NCBI GenBank assembly: GCA_034429195.1
Contig: DAOUGQ010000022.1
Span: 20,230 to 84,229 of the forward strand
Origin: UBA4782 sp034429195
GTDB taxonomy: Bacteria; Chloroflexota; Anaerolineae; Anaerolineales; Anaerolineaceae
Length of the DNA: 64,000 nucleotides
Direction of reading: 5' to 3'
Under the pieces are notes generated by a model that was given only the letters and a program-made list of their open reading frames with translations, did not search any database and was not told the DNA's origin. A program made the translations under genes and the position numbers. This document shows, piece by piece, positions 7,673 through 15,533 of this stretch (position 1 is its first letter; the number at the start of each line of letters is the position of its first letter).

Positions 7673-8842
7673 ATGAAAAGAATGCAACAAGCTGCGCCTG
7701 ACGGAGGGGTTTTGGTCATTAAAGCAAGTTGTGATTTAAATGTTAGCGGGTGGGACCAAAATAAATTCGAAATCGTCGGTGATCCAGCAGGTATTCAGAT
7801 TATAGCAGATGAAAAGACTATACGGTTAACCAGTGTAGATGATTGTTCCATTCAAGTGCCTTTAAATTATTCTGTACATATTGAAAAAGTCAGTGGTGAT
7901 GTATGGCTAAGCGATCTCCATGGTGAGGTGATTGTTGACAGAGTGCATGGTGATTTCTCTGGAACTCGTCTCGCAAATGTGAAAGTTGATAAAGTTGGCG
8001 GTGACTGTGTATTTGAAGAAGTTGCCACCCCATTAGCCTGCCATCATGTTGGAGGAGACCTCATGTGTTCTGCTTTAGCAGGTGGATTGATAGATTCTTT
8101 TGTTGGGGGGGATGCCAGATTGTTGGATATTTATGGCGGTGTGAGGGTGAATGCTGGCGGAGATATTTCCGCCGGTATGAGTGATTCAGTAGGCGAAACG
8201 ATAACCCTGCGTGCAGGTGGTGATGTGGTTGTCAGTATTCCACCCTCCAGTGGTTGGGCAATGGATCTTACTTCTGGCGGGAATGACATTCGTCTGGATC
8301 TTGGTGGGAAAAAAGAGCGAATTTATGATTGGGCAGTTCTTCGTACCGAAGGGGATGGAAAAAGCCCATTACGGGTAAAAGCTGGTGGCGATATTCGCGT
8401 TACTGACACTCCACTTTCAACTGAAAAATTTCAACAAAGGGCTCAAAAAAGCGATAAGCACTGGTCACACGTATTATCTGTAGAAATGCCACATATTCAA
8501 ACCGTTATAGATAATACTGAAATATCAACAGACCTGGCAGATCGCATTTCGAAAAAGGCGGAAGAAGCGGTGCGAAAAGCTGAAAGCCGGATCGATGAGG
8601 CATTGCAAAGAATCGATATGCATGGATCAGCTTTCAGAGTAGGAACCGAAAAAACTGAAATTGAAGAACCTATACCATCAACGGATGGTGAGAAGAATGA
8701 AGCAAGGATCGGCGTTGAAAAGCCTGTAAGCCATATTACTGATGAAGAAAAACTTGTAGTACTTCGTATGTTGCAGGATAATAAATTAACAGTAGAGGAA
8801 GCAGATCGCCTTCTGGATGCTCTGGAATATACCGCCCAATAA
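7673..8842 (+). CDS. DUF4097-like beta-repeat protein with C-terminal SHOCT-like segment
   Basis: Residues about 10-260 are a run of short beta repeats with recurring GGD motifs (KVGGDCVFEE, HHVGGDLMC, FVGGDARL, NAGGDISAG, RAGGDVVV, KAGGDIRV), as in DUF4097/LiaX-like right-handed beta structures. Residues about 275-315 are a charged coiled coil. The last 30 residues (TDEEKLVVLRMLQDNKLTVEEADRLLDAL) match the SHOCT-like helical module found at the ends of YvlB/LiaX-type envelope-stress proteins. There is no signal peptide or membrane segment. By analogy it may take part in membrane stress sensing, but that is only inference. CAGGAG precedes the ATG. Confidence 0.65.
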   Translation: MKRMQQAAPDGGVLVIKASCDLNVSGWDQNKFEIVGDPAGIQIIADEKTIRLTSVDDCSIQVPLNYSVHIEKVSGDVWLSDLHGEVIVDRVHGDFSGTRLANVKVDKVGGDCVFEEVATPLACHHVGGDLMCSALAGGLIDSFVGGDARLLDIYGGVRVNAGGDISAGMSDSVGETITLRAGGDVVVSIPPSSGWAMDLTSGGNDIRLDLGGKKERIYDWAVLRTEGDGKSPLRVKAGGDIRVTDTPLSTEKFQQRAQKSDKHWSHVLSVEMPHIQTVIDNTEISTDLADRISKKAEEAVRKAESRIDEALQRIDMHGSAFRVGTEKTEIEEPIPSTDGEKNEARIGVEKPVSHITDEEKLVVLRMLQDNKLTVEEADRLLDALEYTAQ

Positions 8843-8857
8843 AAATGACATCGTATT

Positions 8858-9430
8858 ATGGAAATTCGATCATTATCTCCGGAACAATTGAGTATCTACG
8901 CAACCATCCCCATTTCATTTTGGGTGCATTCCATTTATCGAATCGATCTGATTGAAACAGGGCTGGGTGGTTTTCGGTTATGTGAGGAAAAGGTCGAAAA
9001 ACCCTGGTTCAAAGATTATGACGCAGAAGAATCCCCATTGGAATGGAGTAAGTTGTTTGATTTGAGTCTATGGGGATTCTTTGTTGCATTTGAAGGGGAA
9101 TTACCTGTAGCTGGTGCTGTGGTGGCTTTGAATACTCCAGGGGTAAACCTGTTGGAAGGTCGAAAAGACCTTGCTGTGCTGTGGGATTTGCGTGTGATCC
9201 CAGAACTGCGGGGCAGTGGTATTGGCAGACTGATGTTTTTACATGCAGCAGATTGGGCGCGCAAACGAGGCTGCCGGCAAATGAAAATTGAGACTCAGAA
9301 CATAAATGTTCCCGCCTGCAAATTCTATTCTCGGATGGGGTGTGAACTTGGAATGATCCACCGGTTTGGATATGCAGCAAATCCCAAAGTATCTGATGAA
9401 GCAATGCTTTTTTGGTACTTAACACTCTAA
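8858..9430 (+). CDS. GNAT-family N-acetyltransferase
   Basis: The central part has the acetyl-CoA binding signature VIPELRGSGIGRLMFLHAADWA followed by CRQMKIETQNINVPACKFYSRMG, the usual motif A/B order of GNAT enzymes. The 190-residue length is typical. The substrate is unknown. It begins 15 nt after the preceding gene and is probably in the same transcript. Confidence 0.82.
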   Translation: MEIRSLSPEQLSIYATIPISFWVHSIYRIDLIETGLGGFRLCEEKVEKPWFKDYDAEESPLEWSKLFDLSLWGFFVAFEGELPVAGAVVALNTPGVNLLEGRKDLAVLWDLRVIPELRGSGIGRLMFLHAADWARKRGCRQMKIETQNINVPACKFYSRMGCELGMIHRFGYAANPKVSDEAMLFWYLTL

Positions 9431-9486
9431 AAAATGAATTAATCCAACCTCTTCTGCGAAAATTTATCCAACTGTATAATCAACTC

Positions 9487-10128
9487 ATGCAGAAAAATTG
9501 GTTGAATAATCGAATAATCCCAATATCTTTTTTGTTATTAGCAGTAGTATTCCTGGTAGTATCCTCATGGCCTTTTCCCCGTACTCAAAATACTCTACCA
9601 TTTCCAAAAGCTTATTCCCTGGATAACCCTGACCTTTCTCCTGTTGAACTATCGAGGGAGATTTTTACCAGTATCCCCAGTAAGGTAAGAGTCGGTGAAA
9701 CAGATGAAATCAGGTTTGAATTCATCTCAACAGAAAAAAACGATGCAAGCAACGCACAGGATACTTCGGATGAGACCTATCTGCTTGAAACTCGATTGGA
9801 AATGCCCGGTATGGAAGTAGTAAATCCTGCCGATTCGGTTATTCAACCTGTCATAATGGGACATACTTTACACTACACATGGCAGATCCGACCAGGTCGG
9901 GCAGGGATTTATTCTGGCACTCTCTGGGTATATCTTCTGGTGATGCCGGAAGGAAGCACAGAACCTGACCGTCGTCCAGTGCTGGCGCTTCCTATAAAGC
10001 TAGAAGCTGTGAGCATACCCATTTTCAATGCGAAAGTATTGCGGGTATTGGGCGGTATTTGTATCTTGGTAGTGATCTTTATGGTTCTCATGCAGTTGAT
10101 CCAACGCATGGGAAGAGAAAAAGATTAA
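9487..10128 (+). CDS. Bitopic/bipartite membrane protein of unknown function
   Basis: The protein has one hydrophobic helix near the N-terminus (IIPISFLLLAVVFLV), an extracytoplasmic region of about 150 residues predicted to be mostly beta strand (RVGETDEIRFEFIST, YLLETRLEMPGMEV, LHYTWQIRPGRAGIYSGTLWVYL), and a second helix near the C-terminus. The external part resembles a small Ig/FnIII-like sandwich, but no family was recognised. The ATG at 9487 places the first helix close to the N-terminus. An in-frame TTG at 9412 would overlap the GNAT gene by 19 nt and cannot be excluded. Neither has a clear ribosome binding site. Confidence 0.5.
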   Translation: MQKNWLNNRIIPISFLLLAVVFLVVSSWPFPRTQNTLPFPKAYSLDNPDLSPVELSREIFTSIPSKVRVGETDEIRFEFISTEKNDASNAQDTSDETYLLETRLEMPGMEVVNPADSVIQPVIMGHTLHYTWQIRPGRAGIYSGTLWVYLLVMPEGSTEPDRRPVLALPIKLEAVSIPIFNAKVLRVLGGICILVVIFMVLMQLIQRMGREKD

Positions 10129-10148
10129 CCATTTTATGGTACTAAGGG

Positions 10149-10177
10149 TTGACGGATGAAATTAGTTTTGATATACT
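10149..10177 (+). promoter_or_regulatory. Promoter for the tRNA-Gly/tRNA-Cys pair
   Basis: TTGACG (10149-10154), an ideal 17-nt spacer and TATACT (10172-10177) lie 27 nt before tRNA-Gly. Confidence 0.75.
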
Positions 10178-10204
10178 CTGGCTGTTAGAAAAATTGAACA
10201 GCTT

Positions 10205-10277
10205 GCGGGCATGGTTCAGTTGGTAGAATGTCTCCTTGCCAAGGAGAAGGTCACGGGTTCGAGTCCCGTTGCCCGCT
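10205..10277 (+). tRNA. trnG: tRNA-Gly (anticodon GCC)
   Basis: The cloverleaf folds with acceptor stem GCGGGCA/TGCCCGC and anticodon stem TCTCC/GGAGA around loop TTGCCAA (anticodon GCC). The T arm contains GGTTCGAGTCC. The discriminator base is T and CCA is not encoded. Confidence 0.95.
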
Positions 10278-10325
10278 CTAATTTCTGCAAGCAACACACC
10301 CCTGTTGCTTGCATCTGTCTTACAA

Positions 10326-10399
10326 GGCGACGTGGCCAAGTGGCAAGGCAAGGGTCTGCAAAACCCTTATCATGGGTTCAAATCCCATCGTCGCCTCCA
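10326..10399 (+). tRNA. trnC: tRNA-Cys (anticodon GCA), CCA encoded
   Basis: The acceptor stem is GGCGACG/CGTCGCC and the anticodon stem AGGGT/ACCCT encloses loop CTGCAAA (anticodon GCA). The discriminator is U, as expected for tRNA-Cys, and CCA (10397-10399) follows in the DNA. The gene lies 48 nt after tRNA-Gly, so the two are probably cotranscribed. Its last 15 bases are the start of the tandem duplication described separately. Confidence 0.95.
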
Positions 10400-10518
10400 A
10401 TTATTTAAAATTCAAGAAAACATGGGTTTACCATCGAGGTACAGGCAAAAGCCATCGTCGCCTCCAATTATTTAAAATTCAAGAAAACATGGGTTTACCA
10501 TCGAGGTACAGGCAAAAA
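10385..10518. repeat. 67-bp tandem duplication starting in the tRNA-Cys 3' end
   Basis: A 67-bp unit occurs twice in direct contact (10385-10451 and 10452-10518) with only the last base differing. The unit begins with CCATCGTCGCCTCCA, the 3' end of tRNA-Cys including CCA, and continues into the downstream flank. A third short copy of the tRNA end (CCCATCGTCGC) occurs at 10537-10547. The stretch from here to 11013 contains no credible coding region. Confidence 0.9.
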
Positions 10519-10749
10519 CCCTGAGGGGGCAAGTGTCCCATCGTCGCTTTTATAAAATCAAGTGATCATTTACCGCAAAGCACATAGAGAGCACAAAGAA
10601 TTCCCCTTTTTAGTGTATTTCGCAGTATTTTTTATTCATTAGATTTAGCTTCGGGAGATGATACGGTAGTTCTAGTACCTGATTGCAATCTCCTGTTTAA
10701 TCCCTTACGAAGGGTCAACCCTGCCAGCTAAGCGGAGTAGCATCAATAT

Positions 10750-10879
10750 GTGGGATTGCTTCACCCCTAAAGAACAAGAGTTCGCGATGGCAAGTTGCTG
10801 TCACCGCGAGTGCAACGAAGCAGTCTCTATGAGTGGGATTGCTTTACCCTGTGAAGAACAGGGAGTTCGCGTTAGCAAC
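10750..10879. repeat. Imperfect intergenic direct repeat, 83-bp period
   Basis: The block starting GTGGGATTGCTT at 10750 recurs at 10833. Each is followed by a similar CAxCCCTxxxGAAGAACA and GAGTTCGCG segment of about 45 bp. Between them lies an imperfect complement (GAGTGCAACGAAGCAGTC), so the area can also fold. The rest of 10519-11013 shows no genes. This looks like a dispersed noncoding repeat, but other genomic copies cannot be seen here. Confidence 0.5.
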
Positions 10880-11013
10880 AGATTATCCTAGGTCCAACTT
10901 AAAGAAGGCTTCTTAAGGAAACAATCTATTTATATTCCCTGTGATTTAATCCCGAGATATCAAATGGCATATCATTAAAGCACCGGTAATCCGTCTTATT
11001 TCCGGAATTTCTA

Positions 11014-13362
11014 TCAATTACGATAGCCCAACAACCGTAATGCATTGAGAACAACCAGAATTGTGCTGCCTTCATGGAAGATGATCGCAATACCTATACC
11101 AACGAAGCCAGTCAGTGAGGTGATCACCAGTACCCCAATTACACTCAAGGCAATTACCAGGTTTTGGATGATCACTGCCCGAGTGGCGCGACCCAACCCT
11201 ACCGCAAATGGTAACATGGTTAGGTCATCACTCATCAGGGCAACATCAGCAGTTTCGAGTGCTACATCGGTACCAGCACCACCCATCGCAATACCAACAG
11301 TGGCATTTGCCAATGCTGGAGCATCATTCACTCCATCACCTACCATAGCTACTACTCCATATTGAGTAGATAATTCCCGAATAACAGCCAGTTTATCTTC
11401 TGGCATCAATTCAGCCATCACCTGATTGATCCCTGCCTGGCGGGCTATTGCTTTACCGACGCGTTCGTTGTCGCCAGTCAAAAGAATAGTCTTTTCGATA
11501 CCGGTTTGCGCCAGTTTGTTCATGGTTATCTGGATCCCTGGACGTAATGTATCTGCCAGAGCGATCACCCCAATAAGTGTATCCCCCAGGGTAACTCCCA
11601 TGATTGTTTTTCCCTCAGCCTGCCATTGGCCTGCGATTTCCGTGGCATGAATCGAAATCTTCATTTCATTCTCTTCCAGCCATTTCAGGCTTCCAATGAG
11701 AATTCTCTTTTGTTGGTAACGAGAGCGAATGCCCTGACCAGCAATCGATTCGACATCGGAAATTTCTGGCAGAGCCAATTGCCGGGTTTTAGCTGCTCGT
11801 ACGATCGCTTGTCCAAGCGGATGACCGGAACGGCTTTCTACAGCTGCAGCCAGTCCTAGCAGGTCAAGTTCATTATTGATTGAGCTGCCTGACACAGGAA
11901 AAGCAATCATATTGGTCACCTCTGGTAGACCGCAGGTGATCGTACCTGTCTTGTCAAATGCAATGGCTTTCAATCGCCCCAGATTTTCAAGGTGGGCACC
12001 TGCTTTGACCAGGATACCGTTGCGGGCAGCCTGTCCAATGCCAGTCAAGATTGCTGCTGGGGCACCAAGTGCTAATGCACAGGGTGAAGCTGCAACAAGG
12101 AGCGTCATTGCACGCGAGAACGAATCATGGAATGCGATGCCAAAGAAAAGCGGGATGAAAATGACAAGAATTGTTCCAATCAATACGGCTGGGACAAAGA
12201 ATTTTTCAAATTTTTCCACCGTTTGCTGGGTGGGTGATTTTTGTGTTTGTGCTTCTTCTACCAGTTTCATTACACGCGCCAAAGTACTGTCTTTTGCCAG
12301 GCGAGTCACTTGTGCTTCTAAAGCACCTTCTCCGTTGATTGTTCCGGCAAACAGCTTATCACCTATAGTTTTTTCTACGGGGATTGATTCCCCGGTCATA
12401 GGTGCCTGGTTGACTGCGGATTTACCCCTTTGAATGATGGCATCCACTGGAATACGTGCACCAGGTCGCAGAATGATCAATTCTTGTAGCCCCACCTGTT
12501 CGATAGGGATTTCAATTTCCTGATTATTCCTGCGCACCAATGCGGTTTTCGGAGTCAGATCTGCCAGGGCATCGATTGCTGAACGTGCTCGTTCCAGAGC
12601 GCGTTCTTCCAGAACATGCCCAAAACTGAAAAGAAAGATCAAAAGGGCTCCCTCTGCAAAATCTCCCAGCACTGCCGCTCCCAGTGCTGCCAGGATCATC
12701 AGAAGATCAGTGTCAAATGTACGTTCACGCAGTGAGTACAACGCATGGCGGGAGATGTCCCAACCTCCCAATCCGTACGCGATCAAGAAAAACACTATGC
12801 TTAGGATCTCAGGAAAGGAAAAAAATTTTTGCCCCATCCAACCTATAGCAAGAAGTAAACCCGCAGCAAGACTAAAAAGTAATTCGCGGTTTTCTACAAA
12901 CCAGGATTGGATATGGTTCAGGGGAATCTGGTAGCCTAAAGATCGAATACGTTTTTCGATCTCTACACGATTGATTTGGTGAGAGTCGTACTCGATCTTC
13001 ATATTTTTGCTCGTATAGCTGACACTAACATTTAAAACACCCTGCATTCGTGAGATGCTGTGCTCGAGCACCATAGCGCAATCCGAACAATCCATCCCTT
13101 CGATATTGATCAGTTCATGATGATAGCGATTGATGATCTCCGTCCCAGCTCGAGCTGCCAATTGCTTCAATTCCGTTAACGTAATTTTTTCAGGATCATA
13201 GTGCAGGCATAATTTCACTATCTCATCTTCATGTTCCAGATGTGCACGGATGAGTTTGTGATTACTGGATAAAGAAGTTTCCAGACGGCGAAAACAAGCT
13301 TCATCATCCTCTTCGACACCAGGCAGCAGAGGTCGAATCTCCAGTTCGATGTTTGTTTCCAT
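11014..13362 (-). CDS. Heavy-metal exporting P1B-type ATPase (P1B-4-like)
   Basis: The 782-residue protein begins with a degenerate and then an intact heavy-metal-associated domain (GMDCSDCAM near residue 91). The P-type core follows: TGE loop MTGESIPVEK, phosphorylation motif FDKTGTITCG, nucleotide-binding HP region (SGHPLGQAI) and hinge GDGVNDAPAL. The transmembrane metal site reads SPC (near residue 425), not CPC, and the last helix pair carries HEGST (near residue 759). SPC with HEG-S/T is the signature of the P1B-4 group, which exports Co, Fe, Zn or Ni-type divalent metals. It lies 11 nt behind an SmtB-type repressor and is certainly regulated with it. The exact metal is not decided by sequence. 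Confidence 0.9.
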   Translation of the reverse strand: METNIELEIRPLLPGVEEDDEACFRRLETSLSSNHKLIRAHLEHEDEIVKLCLHYDPEKITLTELKQLAARAGTEIINRYHHELINIEGMDCSDCAMVLEHSISRMQGVLNVSVSYTSKNMKIEYDSHQINRVEIEKRIRSLGYQIPLNHIQSWFVENRELLFSLAAGLLLAIGWMGQKFFSFPEILSIVFFLIAYGLGGWDISRHALYSLRERTFDTDLLMILAALGAAVLGDFAEGALLIFLFSFGHVLEERALERARSAIDALADLTPKTALVRRNNQEIEIPIEQVGLQELIILRPGARIPVDAIIQRGKSAVNQAPMTGESIPVEKTIGDKLFAGTINGEGALEAQVTRLAKDSTLARVMKLVEEAQTQKSPTQQTVEKFEKFFVPAVLIGTILVIFIPLFFGIAFHDSFSRAMTLLVAASPCALALGAPAAILTGIGQAARNGILVKAGAHLENLGRLKAIAFDKTGTITCGLPEVTNMIAFPVSGSSINNELDLLGLAAAVESRSGHPLGQAIVRAAKTRQLALPEISDVESIAGQGIRSRYQQKRILIGSLKWLEENEMKISIHATEIAGQWQAEGKTIMGVTLGDTLIGVIALADTLRPGIQITMNKLAQTGIEKTILLTGDNERVGKAIARQAGINQVMAELMPEDKLAVIRELSTQYGVVAMVGDGVNDAPALANATVGIAMGGAGTDVALETADVALMSDDLTMLPFAVGLGRATRAVIIQNLVIALSVIGVLVITSLTGFVGIGIAIIFHEGSTILVVLNALRLLGYRN

Positions 13363-13373
13363 GTTCTTGTGTA

Positions 13374-13763
13374 TTACCTTTCTTCTTTCATATGGGCTAA
13401 TCCGCGCTCAAATAGATCGCGGATGTGTTCGTCTTGAAGAGCGTAATAGACCACGCGTCCCTGTTTTCGGGATTTAACCAGACGTAAATCGCGCAGCGAT
13501 TTTAATTGATGCGAAACAGCTGATTGGGTCATTCCAAGGAGCGCAGCCAGATCGCAGACACATAACTCGGTAAAAGAAAGTGCAGAGATGATGCGAATCC
13601 GGCTGGGATCCGCCAATGCATGAAAAGTCTGAGACAGGTATGTTGCAGTCAAACCATCAACGAGATGACTCTGAACGAGCTTAACCTGGTCTTCGTGAAT
13701 GAAATTTTCATCGCATCGTGGGGAGAAAGAGGAGGTCATTGATTTATCGTTCCCTGAAATCAT
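13374..13763 (-). CDS. ArsR/SmtB-family metal-sensing repressor
   Basis: This winged-helix protein has the ELCVCDLAALLGMTQSAVSHQLKSL recognition region with a CxC in the alpha3 position. The C-terminal helix DEHIRDLFERGLAHMKEE conserves the Asp, His, His, Glu ligand set of the SmtB/CzrA alpha5 zinc site. Both known types of sensing site are therefore possible. It should repress its own operon and the downstream P-type ATPase until metal binds. The ATG at 13763 abuts the operator and lacks a ribosome binding site. The in-frame ATG at 13739 (121 aa, preceded by a weak AGGGA) is an alternative start. Confidence 0.9.
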   Translation of the reverse strand: MISGNDKSMTSSFSPRCDENFIHEDQVKLVQSHLVDGLTATYLSQTFHALADPSRIRIISALSFTELCVCDLAALLGMTQSAVSHQLKSLRDLRLVKSRKQGRVVYYALQDEHIRDLFERGLAHMKEER

Positions 13764-13764
13764 G

Positions 13765-13790
13765 AATATATGAGCAAATGTTCATATATT
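13765..13790. promoter_or_regulatory. ArsR/SmtB operator (12-2-12 palindrome)
   Basis: The half-site AATATATGAGCA (13765-13776) is matched, after a 2-nt centre, by its near-exact complement (13779-13790) with one mismatch. The 12-2-12 layout with ATATGA-type halves is the classical SmtB/CzrA operator. It lies directly upstream of the repressor start codon. Confidence 0.88.
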
Positions 13791-13839
13791 ATTGCTTAAT
13801 GAACCTGTTGTCAATATATTGAAAGATATGATTATTTTC

Positions 13840-14703
13840 TTACTGTTCTGAAGTTGCCGGAGGCCAGGAGATCTTCAACCATGGTGTGTACCCGTGTTTT
13901 TCCACCCCGTATACTCTGCCATGAGATGGCTCACTGCATCCAGGTTCATCAGTGAGGGTGATCTGCGTATAGTAGGTACCTGTGGGAATGAAAACCAGCT
14001 TCCCATTCTGACACACCCAGGCTTCTACCAGATAAGGTTCCTGTTCAGAATCATCACCTGCACGTAGAACCAGCGGACTCCAGGTGATGGTGACATCATT
14101 ATCCTCACGTTTTGCTGTAACCCATGATAGTGCTCCATAATAAGGTGACCAGGGCAAATCGATATCCAGCGGGTCAATGGGCTGAACCAGATTGATATCG
14201 CCTTCGACATTCATCCAATTCAGGTTCATCCAGCAGGGATTGGTACCACCAATCGCACGAATCTCGATATACCCCGTATCAGGCAGGATGCCGATGATCT
14301 CCAGATGACTTCCACCTACCAATCCATATTTGTAGAGGTAATCATTGGAAGGCCCATAAAAACAACTGACGTGCTCCTGGTTTACTTCACCACGCAGAAT
14401 AGAATAAGTTGGCGTCAGGCTTGGCAGAGGAGTGAAGGTTGTTGTCGGGGTAAGTGTTTTTGTTGGTGACGGGGTGAGTGTTTTTGTTGGTGTGGTTGTC
14501 AAAGATGAAGTAGTGGTGATAGTGGTGAGCTGTGTTTCAGAAGGAATGGAAGTGCTGGGAGGAAGCGCTGACTGTGGTGTGCAGGCAACCAACAGCATTA
14601 AGAACGCCAGAAAGAAAAGACAGAATTTCAAATTCCTTTTATACTTCCTGAGATGGGATTTAAAAACCGGAAGAGGGTTTGCTAGTGAATGATGAGCATT
14701 CAT
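13840..14703 (-). CDS. SH3-like lipoprotein, second paralogue
   Basis: A lipobox (MLLVAC, Cys41) follows an unusually long, basic N-terminus. A Thr/Pro stalk with repeated TLTPxPTKTLTPT comes next. The globular part (about residues 100-287) begins with a bacterial-SH3-like segment (VSCFYGPSNDYLYKYGLVGG, then a PCWMNLNWM strand). It ends with a beta domain containing VTITWSPLV, YLVEAWVCQNGKLVF and VEKHGYTPWLKISWPP. The same landmarks occur in the preceding gene, so the two arose by tandem duplication. The ATG lies 9 nt after the upstream stop and has no Shine-Dalgarno, implying translational coupling. Function unknown. Confidence 0.65.
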   Translation of the reverse strand: MNAHHSLANPLPVFKSHLRKYKRNLKFCLFFLAFLMLLVACTPQSALPPSTSIPSETQLTTITTTSSLTTTPTKTLTPSPTKTLTPTTTFTPLPSLTPTYSILRGEVNQEHVSCFYGPSNDYLYKYGLVGGSHLEIIGILPDTGYIEIRAIGGTNPCWMNLNWMNVEGDINLVQPIDPLDIDLPWSPYYGALSWVTAKREDNDVTITWSPLVLRAGDDSEQEPYLVEAWVCQNGKLVFIPTGTYYTQITLTDEPGCSEPSHGRVYGVEKHGYTPWLKISWPPATSEQ

Positions 14704-14712
14704 ATAGAAAAT

Positions 14713-15507
14713 CTATGGGTTAGGTGGCCAGGGAATGGTCACGGGTTGAGAATACCCGTGTTTTTCCACCGTTAAAAGTACTCCGGATGAAGGTGCAGGG
14801 CAACCGGGATCATCCTGCACAGTGTATGTAGTGGTGAATTGATCTGCCATCGATGCTGTCCACCACAGATACGCCCCGTTCTGGCACACCCAGGCCTCGA
14901 TGAAATATCCACGATCTTTATCACCCGTCATTACCACCTGATCCCATGTGATGGTGACCATATTGCCATTCCGAGTCGCTTTTACATTTTTAGGTGGGCC
15001 ATACTGATTTGATCCGATGGACTGCAGGTTTGGTTCTGTATAGTTGACGATGGTGATATCACCACTTACATCTACAACCGAGGGCGCCACCCAACAAAAG
15101 TAGTTGAGTTTGTCGAATTTAATATACAGCCAGTTGCTATAACGAAAACGCCCGCGCACCGTACCTGCATCTCCTGGATATAGATCTGCTGCATGCAGGT
15201 AGGCAGTGGATGGACCATACCGGCAGTGAGCCTGAGCCTTCACAACCACCGATGGGAAGGTGAAAGTAGGTGTGAAAGTGATGGTAGGTGTTTCGCTGAT
15301 GGTTGGAGTAAAAGTAAAGCTTGGTTCCGGTGTCAGGGTGAAAGTTGAGGTGAGAGAAGGTTCGATGGTTGGGGCAGGAGTATCTGTCACTGCAACGGTT
15401 GGTGTGGGAGGTAATGGGGAAAGTTGAGTGGGTTGAGGCTGCAAACCAGAATTACAAGCTGTGAGAAAAAGGCAACAAAACAGGAGAATGACTATTAGCT
15501 TTCTCAA
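14713..15507 (-). CDS. SH3-like lipoprotein, first paralogue
   Basis: The signal peptide ends in a lipobox (LFLTAC, Cys18). A Thr/Pro stalk occupies residues about 25-85. The domain that follows has an SH3-like start (AHCRYGPSTAYLHAADLYPG, then FCWVAPSVV) and a C-terminal beta part (MVTITWDQVV, YFIEAWVCQNGAYLWW, VEKHGYSQPVTIPWPP), closely parallel to the next gene. The start is a TTG with a strong GGGAGGT 6-7 nt upstream. It sits 26 nt downstream of a solute-binding lipoprotein gene. Cell-surface binding is likely; the ligand is unknown. Confidence 0.68.
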   Translation of the reverse strand: MRKLIVILLFCCLFLTACNSGLQPQPTQLSPLPPTPTVAVTDTPAPTIEPSLTSTFTLTPEPSFTFTPTISETPTITFTPTFTFPSVVVKAQAHCRYGPSTAYLHAADLYPGDAGTVRGRFRYSNWLYIKFDKLNYFCWVAPSVVDVSGDITIVNYTEPNLQSIGSNQYGPPKNVKATRNGNMVTITWDQVVMTGDKDRGYFIEAWVCQNGAYLWWTASMADQFTTTYTVQDDPGCPAPSSGVLLTVEKHGYSQPVTIPWPPNP

Positions 15508-15533
15508 TTAGGAACCTCCCGAATGCCAATTAT

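Noticed and set aside
10211..10524. Three overlapping plus-strand frames over the tRNA pair
   Set aside because: They are translations of tRNA-Gly, tRNA-Cys and the 67-bp duplication.
10560..11013. Possible small RNA gene in the long gap before the P-type ATPase gene
   Set aside because: Imperfect repeats and inverted segments are visible, but no promoter-terminator pair or known RNA signature could be placed.
11876..12433. Plus-strand frame of 185 codons
   Set aside because: It is the complement of the P-type ATPase core, which is clearly the coding strand.
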